A model generated the notes under the pieces. It was given only the letters and a program-made list of their open reading frames with translations. It searched no databases and was not told where the DNA came from. Shown one piece after another: positions 18,124-27,147 of a stretch of DNA of 64,000 bases. The stretch lies in assembly GCA_900102065.1 (NCBI GenBank), contig FMVK01000003.1:220346-284345 (forward strand), written 5' to 3'. A program made the translations under genes and the position numbers. This DNA comes from Lachnospiraceae bacterium XPB1003 (GTDB taxonomy: Bacteria > Bacillota > Clostridia > Lachnospirales > Lachnospiraceae). Within the stretch, counting starts at the first letter, position 1. Every line of letters starts with the position of its first letter.

Positions 18124-20283
18124 ATGGATGTAAGCCAATATCTTGACATTTTCCTTGACGAGAGCAGGGAACATCTCCAGAGCCTGAATAACAATATGCT
18201 TGAGCTGGAGCAGAATTCCGAGAACATGGATACGATCAATGAGATCTTCCGTTCGGCACATACCTTAAAGGGTATGGCGGGAACTATGGGCTTCAAGCGT
18301 ATGCAGACTCTTACGCATGACATGGAGAACGTATTCTCCGAGGTGCGTGACGGGAACATCAAGGTCAACTCTGATATGATAGACGTTCTTTTCCAGTGCC
18401 TCGATGCACTTGAAGGGTATGTATCCATCATTCAGGAAACTTCTGACGAGGGTGATAATGATAATCAGCCTATCATCAATGCGCTCAATGCCTGTCTGAC
18501 GGGTAAGAAGGCGGATGCGGCGGCAACTCCCGCAGAGGAGAAGCCTGCAAAGAAGTCTGCTAAGAAGAGCACAAAATCCAAAGCTAAAGCAGATACTAAA
18601 GCGGCAGAGGAGAAGAAGGAAGGAGCGCCTGCTCCTGCTGTCAGCATGAAGCTTTCAGAAGAAGAGCAGAAGGCAGTTGAGGATGCGATGATGGCCAACA
18701 GGAAGCTGTATCACATCACCGTTACCGTTCAGGATACCTGCCTGCTTAAGGCTGCGCGCGCATTCCTCGTGTTCAAAGCAATAGAAGATCATGGTGAAGT
18801 TCTTGCCACCAACCCTTCCACACAGGATATAGAAGATGAGAAATTCGATTTTGTTTTCCAGATACTTATAGCTACAGACGGTGAGCTTCAGCCTATTCTC
18901 GATGCCATCAAGACTGTTTCGGAGATAGGCGATGCTGTCGGAGTTCCTTTCAGTGGTGAATCAGCTGTATCATCCGAAGAACCTGCCGAAGAGGAAGAAG
19001 CCCCTGCAAAAGAGGAGGATAAAGAGACACTTCCTGCTGAAGCACCTCAGGAAGCAGCCTCAAAACCTGCTCCTGCGGCGGCACAGACTCCTGCGGCAGC
19101 TCCTGCCAAGAAGCCTGCGGGTAAGCCTGCTGTTAACAGAACGGTCCGTGTTGATATAGAGAAGCTTGATTCTCTCATGAACCTTGTCAGTGAGCTTATC
19201 ATTGCAAAGAATTCACTTGTAAGCTCGGCTACAAGCCTCGGAAATAACAGCAATCAGCTCAATGATCATATTGAGTATCTCGAGAGCGTAACCACCAATC
19301 TTCATGAATCGGTAATGAAGGTTCGAATGGTGCCTATCGAGTCTGTTGTAACAAAGTTCCCTCGTATGATCAGAGATCTTTCAAAGAAGCTAAACAAGCC
19401 TATCGAACTGTATATGACAGGTGAAGATACAGAGCTTGACCGTACCGTGGTTGATGAGATCGGCGATCCTCTGATGCACCTGCTCAGAAATTCCGCAGAT
19501 CACGGTATAGAAGATCCCGAGATCAGAGCTCAGAGAGGAAAGCCGGAAGTCGGCTCCATCTATCTGGATGCTTATCAGGACGGTAACAACGTTGTCATCG
19601 AGGTTAAGGATGACGGTAACGGTATTGATGTAGAAGCCGTTAAGAGAAAGGCTATCGAGAGAGGTGTTCTCACTGAAGAGCAGGCTGCGGTTTCGGACGA
19701 TAATGATATCATCCGTCTCTTATTCCTTCCCAGCTTTTCAACAGCAAAGAAGGTTACGGATGTATCCGGACGAGGCGTAGGACTTGATGTTGTTAAGAGC
19801 AAGATCGAATCACTTTCAGGTGAGGTAGATGTAAAGAGTAAGCTTGGCGAAGGCTCTACTTTCAGTATACGTCTTCCTCTTACACTTGCCATCATTCAGG
19901 CCCTTATGGTTGTTGTAGGTGACGAAAAATATGCTATCGCTCTCGGCGGCATACAGACAATTGAAGATATAAGCCCCAGCGATATCAAGACTGTTCAGGG
20001 AAGTGAAGTTATCAATCTCAGAGGAAACGTTATTCCTCTTGTCAGACTGGACAAGGTTGTCGGCGTTGAATCCAAGCGCAGTCCCGAGGATAACATGGTA
20101 GTAGTTATCGCAAAGAAGGGCGACAAGCTTGCAGGTTTCATAGTCGATGAACTCATCGGACAGCAGGAGATCGTTATCAAGTCCATGGGTAAGTATATCA
20201 ACAAGTGCAAATTTATCAGCGGCGCAACGATCCTTGGTGATGGCGAGATCGCACTCATCATTGATGCTAATGCACTGATGTAA
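18124..20283 (+). CDS. cheA: Chemotaxis histidine kinase CheA
   Basis: Central kinase of chemotaxis: autophosphorylates on the Hpt domain and passes phosphate to CheY and CheB. The 719 residues carry P1/Hpt with His46 (FRSAHTLKGMAG), a Lys/Ala/Glu-rich linker (about 125-170), a P2 CheY-binding domain (about 190-275), a second Pro/Ala/Glu-rich linker (about 280-340), P3 dimerisation, P4 ATPase (N-box HLLRNSADHGIEDPE, G-boxes DDGNGID and GRGVGLDVV) and a P5 CheW-like domain. cheW follows 14 nt later. Confidence 0.97.
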   Translation: MDVSQYLDIFLDESREHLQSLNNNMLELEQNSENMDTINEIFRSAHTLKGMAGTMGFKRMQTLTHDMENVFSEVRDGNIKVNSDMIDVLFQCLDALEGYVSIIQETSDEGDNDNQPIINALNACLTGKKADAAATPAEEKPAKKSAKKSTKSKAKADTKAAEEKKEGAPAPAVSMKLSEEEQKAVEDAMMANRKLYHITVTVQDTCLLKAARAFLVFKAIEDHGEVLATNPSTQDIEDEKFDFVFQILIATDGELQPILDAIKTVSEIGDAVGVPFSGESAVSSEEPAEEEEAPAKEEDKETLPAEAPQEAASKPAPAAAQTPAAAPAKKPAGKPAVNRTVRVDIEKLDSLMNLVSELIIAKNSLVSSATSLGNNSNQLNDHIEYLESVTTNLHESVMKVRMVPIESVVTKFPRMIRDLSKKLNKPIELYMTGEDTELDRTVVDEIGDPLMHLLRNSADHGIEDPEIRAQRGKPEVGSIYLDAYQDGNNVVIEVKDDGNGIDVEAVKRKAIERGVLTEEQAAVSDDNDIIRLLFLPSFSTAKKVTDVSGRGVGLDVVKSKIESLSGEVDVKSKLGEGSTFSIRLPLTLAIIQALMVVVGDEKYAIALGGIQTIEDISPSDIKTVQGSEVINLRGNVIPLVRLDKVVGVESKRSPEDNMVVVIAKKGDKLAGFIVDELIGQQEIVIKSMGKYINKCKFISGATILGDGEIALIIDANALM

Positions 20284-20297
20284 GGGGGGCATCGAAT

Positions 20298-20747
20298 ATG
20301 GAAAATCAGTTAAGCACAACCTTAAATGATACAACACAGTATATTGTTATCAACCTCGGAACCGAGCAGTACGGTATTGATATCAAGTATATTGATAATA
20401 TCGTCAGGATGCAGCAGATAACGCGAGTTCCGCAGGTTTCACCTTACTGGAAGGGTGTTATCAATCTCAGAGGTGAGGTTATCCCCGTAATGAGTCTTCG
20501 GGTCAAGATGGGTATGGAGGCTGACGAAGCTACCAAGAATACGAGGATAATAATTATAAAAATGGATCAGCATGAGCCTATCGGTGTTATGGTTGATTCA
20601 GTAAAAGAAGTTGTTACGCTTTCAACTTCACAGGTAGAGCGGGTTCCGCAGGATTCCAGAGAAAACGGATATGTATGCGGAATAGGCAAGCAGGAACAGG
20701 GGCTCATTTCCTTACTGGATATTGAGCTGGTATTGCAGGATATGTAA
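20298..20747 (+). CDS. cheW: Chemotaxis coupling protein CheW
   Basis: Links chemoreceptors to CheA at the receptor array. The 149 residues form one CheW domain (YIVINLGTEQYGIDIKYIDNI onwards), with YWKGVINLRGEVIPVMSLR as the family signature. An N-terminal extension of about 13 residues is poor in recognisable features. A GGGGGGC sequence lies ahead of the start. It completes the cheB-A-W block. Confidence 0.95.
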   Translation: MENQLSTTLNDTTQYIVINLGTEQYGIDIKYIDNIVRMQQITRVPQVSPYWKGVINLRGEVIPVMSLRVKMGMEADEATKNTRIIIIKMDQHEPIGVMVDSVKEVVTLSTSQVERVPQDSRENGYVCGIGKQEQGLISLLDIELVLQDM

Positions 20748-20792
20748 TGCCTTAAACATGAGCGGCTATTATTTCGGAGAGGTTTTACGAAC

Positions 20793-21410
20793 ATGGCAGA
20801 ATTATCGATCGACGATTTATCAAGTCAGTATTTTGACGTACTTAAGGAAATAGGAAATATCGGAGCAGGTAATGCGACTACCGCACTTTCCACCATGCTG
20901 GGCGGTAAGGTCGACATGAAGGTTCCCAAGGTACGCCTTATGGAATTCAAAGATGTCGGAACTACCATGGGCGGCGAGGAGCAGATAGTTGCCGGGATTT
21001 ATCTGGTTGTTAACGGAGATATCAACGGCAGCATCATGTTTGTGCAGAGGAAGGAATCTGCAAAGGCAATGATAGGAAAGCTCATGGGAATGCCTTCGGA
21101 GGATCCCGAGAATTTTTCCGAAATGGAATTATCCGCTCTGAAAGAGATCGGAAACATAATAACGGGAGCTTATCTTAATTCATTAGCTACACTTACCAAT
21201 CTTACTATCTACCCGTCTATACCCGATGTGTGCATTGACATGGCAGGAGCCATACTGTCGGTGCCTGCCATCGAGTTTGGAACGGTGGCGGATAAGCTCT
21301 TGCTTATTGAGACGGATTTTACTGATGATGAGGATATGTCAGGTTACTTCATTCTTGTACCGGATGCTGAATCTTACGAGAAGATACTTCATGCTCTCGG
21401 TGTGATGTAA
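20793..21410 (+). CDS. cheC: CheY-P phosphatase CheC
   Basis: CheC dephosphorylates CheY-P and is stimulated by CheD in the Bacillus-type adaptation system. The 205 residues contain two phosphatase helices with the expected Glu/Asn pairs: LKEIGNIGAGNATTALSTML (about 15-34) and LKEIGNIITGAYLNSLATL (about 115-133). cheD follows, the usual partner. Confidence 0.94.
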   Translation: MAELSIDDLSSQYFDVLKEIGNIGAGNATTALSTMLGGKVDMKVPKVRLMEFKDVGTTMGGEEQIVAGIYLVVNGDINGSIMFVQRKESAKAMIGKLMGMPSEDPENFSEMELSALKEIGNIITGAYLNSLATLTNLTIYPSIPDVCIDMAGAILSVPAIEFGTVADKLLLIETDFTDDEDMSGYFILVPDAESYEKILHALGVM

Positions 21411-21455
21411 TGTCAGTGATCCTGGCGATTTAAGATTTGTAATACAGATGGCAGA

Positions 21456-21485
21456 CGGAGAGAAAGGATTTACATTTTCTCTTCG
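21456..21485 (+). promoter_or_regulatory. Hairpin in the cheC-cheD gap
   Basis: A roughly 10-bp stem (21456-21465 with 21476-21485, one G-T wobble) has a 10-nt loop that begins GGA. It lies about 40 nt before cheD and has no T-tract. It may modulate cheD translation or mRNA stability; nothing more can be said from the sequence. Confidence 0.35.
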
Positions 21486-21523
21486 CCAACTTTGCAGGAA
21501 GTAGTTCGGCTTAGAGGATTGAT

Positions 21524-22009
21524 ATGGCTGAGATTTTTAAAGTTGGAATAGCTGATATGAATGTCTGCAGGCCGCCTGATTCCATAATGACCATCGGACT
21601 TGGAAGCTGTGTGGGCATTGCGATCAGGGACAAGCAGAGTAAAGTCGGGGGCTTGGTTCATGTAATGCTTCCCGATTCACATGAAGTTGTCAGCAATACA
21701 AATATAGCCAAGTTCGCTGATACCGGCATTCCGGAACTGGTGAAGAAGCTTGAAGCAATGGGAGGTATCAGATCCCGTATGGTTGCTAAGATTGCAGGGG
21801 GCGCAAAGATGTTTGCGTTCCAGTCAAAGGCGGAACTTGCCAGTGTGGGTGACAGGAATGTGGAAGCGACCAAGAAAGCTCTTGCCGCTCTTCGCATCCC
21901 CATCATTGCAGAGGATACCGGTGCGAATTACGGACGTACGGTTACCTTTTTCCCTGAAACCGGAGATTACGAGATCAAGGCTGTAGGAAAGCCGGTGAAA
22001 GTAATATGA
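21524..22009 (+). CDS. cheD: Chemoreceptor glutamine deamidase CheD
   Basis: Deamidates receptor glutamines and activates CheC. The 161 residues have the catalytic pair Cys29 (GLGSCVGIAI) and His46 (GGLVHVMLPDS) and the family segment KIAGGAKMF. The ribosome-binding site is TTAGAGGATTG. Its last codon overlaps the start of the next small gene. Confidence 0.95.
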   Translation: MAEIFKVGIADMNVCRPPDSIMTIGLGSCVGIAIRDKQSKVGGLVHVMLPDSHEVVSNTNIAKFADTGIPELVKKLEAMGGIRSRMVAKIAGGAKMFAFQSKAELASVGDRNVEATKKALAALRIPIIAEDTGANYGRTVTFFPETGDYEIKAVGKPVKVI

Positions 22010-22281
22010 GTGAACCGGGCAAGATAAATAATCTGAAGACCAAAAACCTTCCGCCGCTTTTTATGATGTGCGGCGGAGCGGTTGCTTTGATAATATGCCT
22101 GATAAGAGGCACGGAACTGCTCAAAACACTTATTGTCGTTTTTTTGGCTCTTTTGATATTTGCAATATTGGGAACTGTTGTGAAAAGCATCGTCGATAAA
22201 TTTAATATGACGATGCATTATTCTGATTATTTTGAAGATCTGGGAGATCTGGTTGAGAAGCGAACCGGAGATGATCTGTAA
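22006..22281 (+). CDS. Small membrane protein of unknown function between cheD and fliA
   Basis: A 91-residue protein with two hydrophobic segments (about 18-33 and 40-60), a short Lys-rich N-terminus and an acidic C-terminal tail (YFEDLGDLVEKRTGDDL). The start overlaps the cheD stop (ATGA), so the two are translationally coupled. No known family is recognised. The position suggests a membrane accessory of motility or of the CheC/CheD system, but that is inference only. Confidence 0.7.
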   Translation: MSEPGKINNLKTKNLPPLFMMCGGAVALIICLIRGTELLKTLIVVFLALLIFAILGTVVKSIVDKFNMTMHYSDYFEDLGDLVEKRTGDDL

Positions 22282-22303
22282 AACGCATTAAGCGGAGGGG
22301 TTA

Positions 22304-23074
22304 ATGGACGAGGCGGCAAGATTACGTCTTTGGAGTGATTACGCCAGGCTGCGCAGTCAGGAGATAAGAGATAAGCTGATAGTTGAATATGCACCGCTTG
22401 TCAAGCTTGTTGCGGGAAGACTGGGAATGTATCTGGGATGTAATGTCGAATACGATGACCTGGTAGGGTTTGGTGTATTCGGACTGATAGATGCCATAGA
22501 TAAATTCGACCCCAGGAAGAATATCAAGTTTGAGACTTATGCATCACTCAGGATACGCGGAGAGATACTTGATCAGATCCGAAAGAATGACTGGATACCA
22601 AGGACCATCAGGCAAAAGCAGAAGCAGCTTGAAGCTGCCATGAAGCAGATAGAAGAAAGAGAAGGAAGACCCGCTACGGATGATGAACTTGCGGAATGTC
22701 TGGGGATCAGCAATGATGAGCTGACGGACTGGCAGACGCAGATGAACGTAACGAATGTAGTCTCGCTTAACGAATTCATGGATGCCGGAATGGAAGTCAG
22801 TGACAATTCCTATTCCGGAAGAAGATATGAATCTCCCGAAGAGAATATTGATAAGGCGGAGCTTAAGCAAATGCTCATAGATTCGCTGGAGACCCTTACG
22901 GAGAAAGAAAAAACGGTGGTGGTATTTTACTATTACGAAGACCTGACCATCAAGGAGATAGCTTCCATCATGGAAGTTACGGAATCAAGAGTGTCGCAGC
23001 TCCATACCAGAGCAATACAAAAGATGAGAACTGTAATGGGTGACTATGTTGGAATCCTCGGAGACCTTTCATAG
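22304..23074 (+). CDS. fliA: Flagellar sigma factor FliA (sigma-28/SigD)
   Basis: Alternative sigma factor for late flagellar and chemotaxis genes. The 256 residues contain region 2 (VEYDDLVGFGVFGLIDAIDKF, RIRGEILDQIRKNDWIPR), region 3 (RPATDDELAECLGIS) and the region 4 helix-turn-helix (LTIKEIASIMEVTESRVSQL). The start follows GCGGAGGGG. Encoding it inside the structural operon, as in Bacillus, couples late gene expression to operon transcription. Confidence 0.95.
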   Translation: MDEAARLRLWSDYARLRSQEIRDKLIVEYAPLVKLVAGRLGMYLGCNVEYDDLVGFGVFGLIDAIDKFDPRKNIKFETYASLRIRGEILDQIRKNDWIPRTIRQKQKQLEAAMKQIEEREGRPATDDELAECLGISNDELTDWQTQMNVTNVVSLNEFMDAGMEVSDNSYSGRRYESPEENIDKAELKQMLIDSLETLTEKEKTVVVFYYYEDLTIKEIASIMEVTESRVSQLHTRAIQKMRTVMGDYVGILGDLS

Positions 23075-23104
23075 ATCATCACAGAATAATGCGGGAGTTA
23101 AATA

Positions 23105-24691
23105 ATGAACGGTTACTTTAATGTCGTAGTCGGATCCAAGGGAAACTTCATAACGATCATTCCGCCAACAGACGACGGTAAGCCTGTTTCACTTCAGGAG
23201 ATAATGGTCTATCTGAATGATCATAAGATAAATTTTGACCTCAAGAGACTCAATGACGGATTCAATGAGGCAAATCCCGATAAGCCCATACTGCTTAATA
23301 TGGACAGCATGCTTCCGATTTCCGGAACCTGCAGTATCATATTGTCTCAGGATAAACTGACTGCGGTGGCTCGTTTCTATCCTCCTTCAAACCAGGGTAA
23401 GGATATGACTGCCGAAGACATAAAGAGTGCCTGCAGACTCTCGGGAATATCCTATGGCATAAAGGAAGATTCCATTGAGAGATTCATTGTAGAGAAGAAA
23501 TATTGTACAGATTATGTGATAGCTCAGGGTGATCCTGTTACGGAAGGCAGAGATGCGGAGATAGAATATTTCTTCAATACGGATAACAAGATTCATCCAA
23601 CATTGAACGAGGATGGAACCGTGGACTTTTTCCACCTCAATATAGTTAATCACTGCAAGGAGGGAGAGATACTCGCAAAGCTCACTCCCGCGGTTCCGGG
23701 TAAGCCGGGAAAGGATATTAAAGGCGCTGAGATAAGGCCCAGAGATGTCAAGCGAAAAGTGCTTAAGTACGGCCTTAATATCGATATCAGCGAAGATAAG
23801 TGCGTACTTACATCCAAGGTTAACGGTCATGTAACTCTTACAAACGGTACTGTTTTTGTCTCGGATGTTTTGACGGTAGTAAATGTAGACAATTCCACCG
23901 GAAATATAGATTATGACGGAAGTGTTGTCGTTCAGGGCAATGTAAATTCTAACTTTGTCATCAAGGCAAAGGGCGATGTTGAAGTCAAAGGTGCGGTGGA
24001 AGGCGCTGTTATCGAGACGGAAGGAAATATCCTTCTGGCCCGTGGAATAAAGGGCATGGGCAAGGGCACGCTTAAGGCGGGCGGAAATATAATATCAAAG
24101 TTTATGGAGAACTGTACCGCGACAGCCGGTGGTTATATCGATGCCGATGCCATCCTTCATTCGAATGTTTCGGCCGGAACCGAGATCCACGTAATGAGCC
24201 GCAAGGGCTTCATAACAGGTGGTACCGTTCAGGCTACATCCAAGATATGCGTTAAGACCCTGGGGTCGGCCATGGGCGCTGATACCAGAGTTACAGTAGG
24301 TCTTGATACAAAGCTTACGGCAAGAGCTGCAGAGCTTTCCAAGGAAATGATGGAGATACAGAAGAACTTAAAGACTATGCTCCCTGTTCTTGATGCCACC
24401 AAGAAGAAGCTGGCAGCAGGTATCAAGATGACACCGGATCAGGTTAAGAACGTTCAGCAGCTTGCAGTCAATGTTAAGACCCTTCAGGATACCTTAAATA
24501 AAGACAACGAAGAGCTTATGTCTCTTAAGGAAAATATGACGGGCGCTCAGAATGCCTGCGTTGAGGTTATGGGTGAGGTTTATCCCGGTACTGTGATCGC
24601 CATATCCGATCTGTCCATGATAGTGAAGGATGTCTATAAATATTGCAGATTTTCAGTTGTCAAAGGAGATGTGCGTCCCGGCGCATTGTAA
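23105..24691 (+). CDS. FapA (DUF342) family protein
   Basis: A 528-residue FapA-type protein. An N-terminal domain (about 1-160) is followed by a right-handed beta-helix region (about 165-400) with many short Gly/Val turns (NIDYDGSVVVQGNVNSNF, KGDVEVKGAVEGAVIETEG). A helical segment near 405-490 is likely coiled coil. DUF342/FapA proteins are common in flagellar operons of Firmicutes; a cell-polarity or regulatory role has been proposed in other bacteria. It sits right after fliA with a GCGGGAG ribosome-binding site. Confidence 0.85.
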   Translation: MNGYFNVVVGSKGNFITIIPPTDDGKPVSLQEIMVYLNDHKINFDLKRLNDGFNEANPDKPILLNMDSMLPISGTCSIILSQDKLTAVARFYPPSNQGKDMTAEDIKSACRLSGISYGIKEDSIERFIVEKKYCTDYVIAQGDPVTEGRDAEIEYFFNTDNKIHPTLNEDGTVDFFHLNIVNHCKEGEILAKLTPAVPGKPGKDIKGAEIRPRDVKRKVLKYGLNIDISEDKCVLTSKVNGHVTLTNGTVFVSDVLTVVNVDNSTGNIDYDGSVVVQGNVNSNFVIKAKGDVEVKGAVEGAVIETEGNILLARGIKGMGKGTLKAGGNIISKFMENCTATAGGYIDADAILHSNVSAGTEIHVMSRKGFITGGTVQATSKICVKTLGSAMGADTRVTVGLDTKLTARAAELSKEMMEIQKNLKTMLPVLDATKKKLAAGIKMTPDQVKNVQQLAVNVKTLQDTLNKDNEELMSLKENMTGAQNACVEVMGEVYPGTVIAISDLSMIVKDVYKYCRFSVVKGDVRPGAL

Positions 24692-24746
24692 GAGACTGTT
24701 TAACAGTGAAGTGCATATGTGATCTTTCCAAAGGGAGGACTGGATT

Positions 24747-25067
24747 ATGCCTATCGGAATGGTTGAAATGCAGGGGAGTATCCCCAGGGTGCAGGATTTT
24801 CAAAATTATCAGCAATTTGAGAACGATAAGGGTATAATATATCATGCACAGCAGCAGGTCCAGGTGGACAAGAATGTTGAGCAGGAGAATCATCAGGTTC
24901 ATAAAAAGGATGATGCCAATGCTGAAACCGAAGCTGATGAGAGAGAACGTGAGAGCGGTTATGCCGGTGACGGTGGCAGGAATCGCAGAAATAATACTAC
25001 AGGGGAAAATATGTCCCACGACCGTCTTATTGTTAAATCCAAAGGCGGGTTTGACATAAAGATATGA
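24747..25067 (+). CDS. Conserved small flagellar-operon protein of unknown function
   Basis: A 106-residue, very hydrophilic protein starting MPIGMVEMQGSIPRVQDFQN. The middle is rich in Gln and Glu, and the C-terminus ends KSKGGFDIKI. This kind of small protein recurs at this point of Lachnospiraceae motility operons, to my recollection, but no function is known to me. The ribosome-binding site is AAGGGAGGAC. Confidence 0.65.
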   Translation: MPIGMVEMQGSIPRVQDFQNYQQFENDKGIIYHAQQQVQVDKNVEQENHQVHKKDDANAETEADERERESGYAGDGGRNRRNNTTGENMSHDRLIVKSKGGFDIKI

Positions 25068-25095
25068 CTACTTAGGCTGGGGAGGAAGCTGTTTT

Positions 25096-26190
25096 ATGCA
25101 AATGATGGAGATATTATTACTGGCGGCAGGATTGGCTGCATTCATCGCCAGTTTTTTTATTCCCGAAAGAAAAGGGAGTACGGATCCCAAGGATCTGATA
25201 GATGAGAATGCTCTTCAGGAAATGATAGATGAGAAGATCGATGATTCCAGAAGACGCATAGATGATATGGCTGATGAGACCATCAGTTATTCAATGGAGA
25301 AGACAGAGAGATCTCTTGATAAGCTCACTAACGAGAAACTGATGGCTATAGGCGACTATTCCAATACGGTAATGGGTGAGATCAATAAGAGTCATGAGGA
25401 AGTGGTATTTCTTTCCGACATGCTGGGAAGAAATAAGGACGAACTTACAAGCCTGATGCAGCAGGCAGATAAGATTTCGAAGGAAGCCGATAAGAGAGCA
25501 AACGATGCTTATGACCTGGCTAATTCCGCACAGAAGCTTGCAGAAAATGCAATGGAGCAGGCGGATAAGGCAAACAAGTCTGCTATGATCGCCGAAGATA
25601 AGATGCTCGATGCGAGACGTACCATCATTGAACCGAAGGAAATACCGGAAGCAGCGGCTGTAGCAGAACCGTCGGTTGAAGCAGTAATGAATGAGATTCC
25701 GGTAAACATAGAAACGGAGGTTTCTCCTGCGTCAGATACATCCGTTGAAACGACAGAGATCCCGGAAGAGATAAGTCTTTCGGAAGTTATGGCTGACGTA
25801 AAAGAAGACGGCATGTCTGAGGATCTGGCAGATGCGGCTCTCAGGGCAGCAGTCAAGGAAGAAGCACCTGTGAAAAGAACACGTAAGAGCAGTACAAAAA
25901 CAGCTTCAGCTGCAGGAACCAAAACTTCTTCAAGGACAAGAAAGAAAAAGGAAAGTCCGGCTCCGGAATCTGACGGACAGCTCGAAGGACAGCTTAGTAT
26001 TCCCGAAGTTTTCATGGGAATAAACAGCGGTAATTCATCAGTTAAGAGTGGAGACAAGAAGGTTAACAGCAACGATAAGATACTGGAGATGCACAAGCTC
26101 GGCAGATCAAATATGGCCATCGCCAGAGAACTGGGACTGGGTATAGGAGAGGTCAAGCTTGTTATAGATCTGTATGACACAATGCAATGA
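25096..26190 (+). CDS. DUF6115-type membrane coiled-coil protein
   Basis: A 364-residue protein with an N-terminal membrane helix (about 4-22), a long coiled coil (about 35-180), a low-complexity Glu/Ala/Ser linker, and a Lys/Arg/Ser-rich stretch (about 260-300). A C-terminal helix-turn-helix-like segment (NDKILEMHKLGRSNMAIARELGLG at about 328-351) resembles region 4-type recognition helices. It matches the DUF6115 family found after fliA/FapA in this group. A membrane-tethered regulator or scaffold is plausible but unproven. Confidence 0.72.
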   Translation: MQMMEILLLAAGLAAFIASFFIPERKGSTDPKDLIDENALQEMIDEKIDDSRRRIDDMADETISYSMEKTERSLDKLTNEKLMAIGDYSNTVMGEINKSHEEVVFLSDMLGRNKDELTSLMQQADKISKEADKRANDAYDLANSAQKLAENAMEQADKANKSAMIAEDKMLDARRTIIEPKEIPEAAAVAEPSVEAVMNEIPVNIETEVSPASDTSVETTEIPEEISLSEVMADVKEDGMSEDLADAALRAAVKEEAPVKRTRKSSTKTASAAGTKTSSRTRKKKESPAPESDGQLEGQLSIPEVFMGINSGNSSVKSGDKKVNSNDKILEMHKLGRSNMAIARELGLGIGEVKLVIDLYDTMQ

Positions 26191-26275
26191 CCGAAATTCA
26201 TTGAATGTCAGGACTTGTGATAAGTTGATAATGTTTTTGATTGATCAGGAAATTAATAAGCGGGAAGAATGATTT

Positions 26276-27094
26276 ATGAAGCTTAAGTATTACATACGCG
26301 GAATAGGTATAGGAATAGCTGTTACAGCGCTTATTCTGCATTTTACGGATAAAGACAGGATGACGGATGCAGATGTCATTGCAAGGGCAGAAGAGCTCGG
26401 GATGGAAAGAGGAAGGACTCTTTCAGAACTTGGTGTATCCGGAAATGAAGCTGCAACCACGGAAGCTTCGGCAGCAGCAACAGTGGCAACGGCAGAGACA
26501 TCAGAGGCGGCAACAGTTAAACCTACGCCAACACCGACGCCTACACCGACGCCAACACCTACACCAACACCGACGCCAACACCGACGCCTACACCGACGC
26601 CAACACCGACGCCTACACCTACACCAACACCGACGCAGACGCCGACACCTACGCCAACACCGACGCCTACACCGACACCGACGCCGACACCTACGCCAAC
26701 ACCGACGCCAACACCGACGCCGACGCCTATACCTACACCAACACCGACGCAAACGCCAACACCGACGCCTACACCGACGCCTACACCGACACCGGTGCCG
26801 ACACCGACGCCTACACCTACACCGACACCGACGCCGACACCAGCGCCGACACCAACGCCGGTGCCTACAATATCGACTTCAGAAGCTGCTGTAAGCATCT
26901 CGTCAGGTGAGAGCTCTTATACGGTAGCTAAGGAACTCGAATCACTGGGACTGGTAAGTTCTGCCAGAGACTTCGATACATATTTGTGCGATAACGGATA
27001 TGACAAGAAGCTGCAGACCGGAACTCATACCATACCAAAGGATTCAAGCTATGAAGAGATAGCAAAGATCCTGATGTCCAGAGGGAAAAAATAA
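26276..27094 (+). CDS. Membrane-anchored protein with Thr-Pro repeat and MltG (YceG)-like C-terminal domain
   Basis: Residues 1-24 hold one membrane helix. Then comes a short helical region, and about 115 residues of almost pure Thr-Pro repeat (about 83-199). The last 65 residues ([23 protein letters not shown], then [22 protein letters not shown]) resemble the N-terminal LysM-like part of MltG/YceG. No transglycosylase catalytic domain follows. The Thr-Pro tract would make a stiff rod spanning the wall, so the end domain may bind peptidoglycan. It could belong to the flagellar operon or be separate; a bidirectional terminator follows. Confidence 0.7.
   Translation: MKLKYYIRGIGIGIAVTALILHFTDKDRMTDADVIARAEELGMERGRTLSELGVSGNEAATTEASAAATVATAETSEAATVKPTPTPTPTPTPTPTPTPTPTPTPTPTPTPTPTPTPTPTQTPTPTPTPTPTPTPTPTPTPTPTPTPTPTPIPTPTPTQTPTPTPTPTPTPTPVPTPTPTPTPTPTPTPAPTPTPVPTISTSEAAVSISSGESSYTVAKELESLGLVSSARDFDTYLCDNGYDKKLQTGTHTIPKDSSYEEIAKILMSRGKK
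26521..26868 (+). repeat. In-frame hexanucleotide-type tandem repeat encoding (Thr-Pro)n
   Basis: About 350 bp of repeated six-base units of the form ACNCCN encode Thr-Pro dipeptides with rare interruptions (Gln-Thr, Ile-Pro, Val-Pro, Ala-Pro). The unit length is a multiple of three, so gain or loss of units keeps the frame. Long open frames on the other frames and strand here are shadows of this repeat. Length variation between strains is expected. Confidence 0.85.
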
Positions 27095-27097
27095 ATA

Positions 27098-27133
27098 AAA
27101 AACTGCCACACTTGTTTTAGTGTGGCAGTTTTT
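27098..27133. terminator. Bidirectional terminator between the Thr-Pro protein gene and pta
   Basis: AAAAACTGCCACAC (27098-27111) pairs perfectly with GTGTGGCAGTTTTT (27120-27133) around an 8-nt loop. A and T tracts flank both sides, so it can end transcription from both converging directions. Confidence 0.9.
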
Positions 27134-27147
27134 ATGATCAGTGTTTT

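Noticed and set aside
26521..26868. A CRISPR array
   Set aside because: The units are six bases long, continuous and coding, with no spacers. No cas genes occur in the window.
26290..26898. Long open frames opposite or out of frame with the Thr-Pro repeat (Val-Gly-rich or Arg-rich products)
   Set aside because: They arise because a six-base repeat without stops is open in several frames. They lack ribosome-binding sites and recognisable domains.
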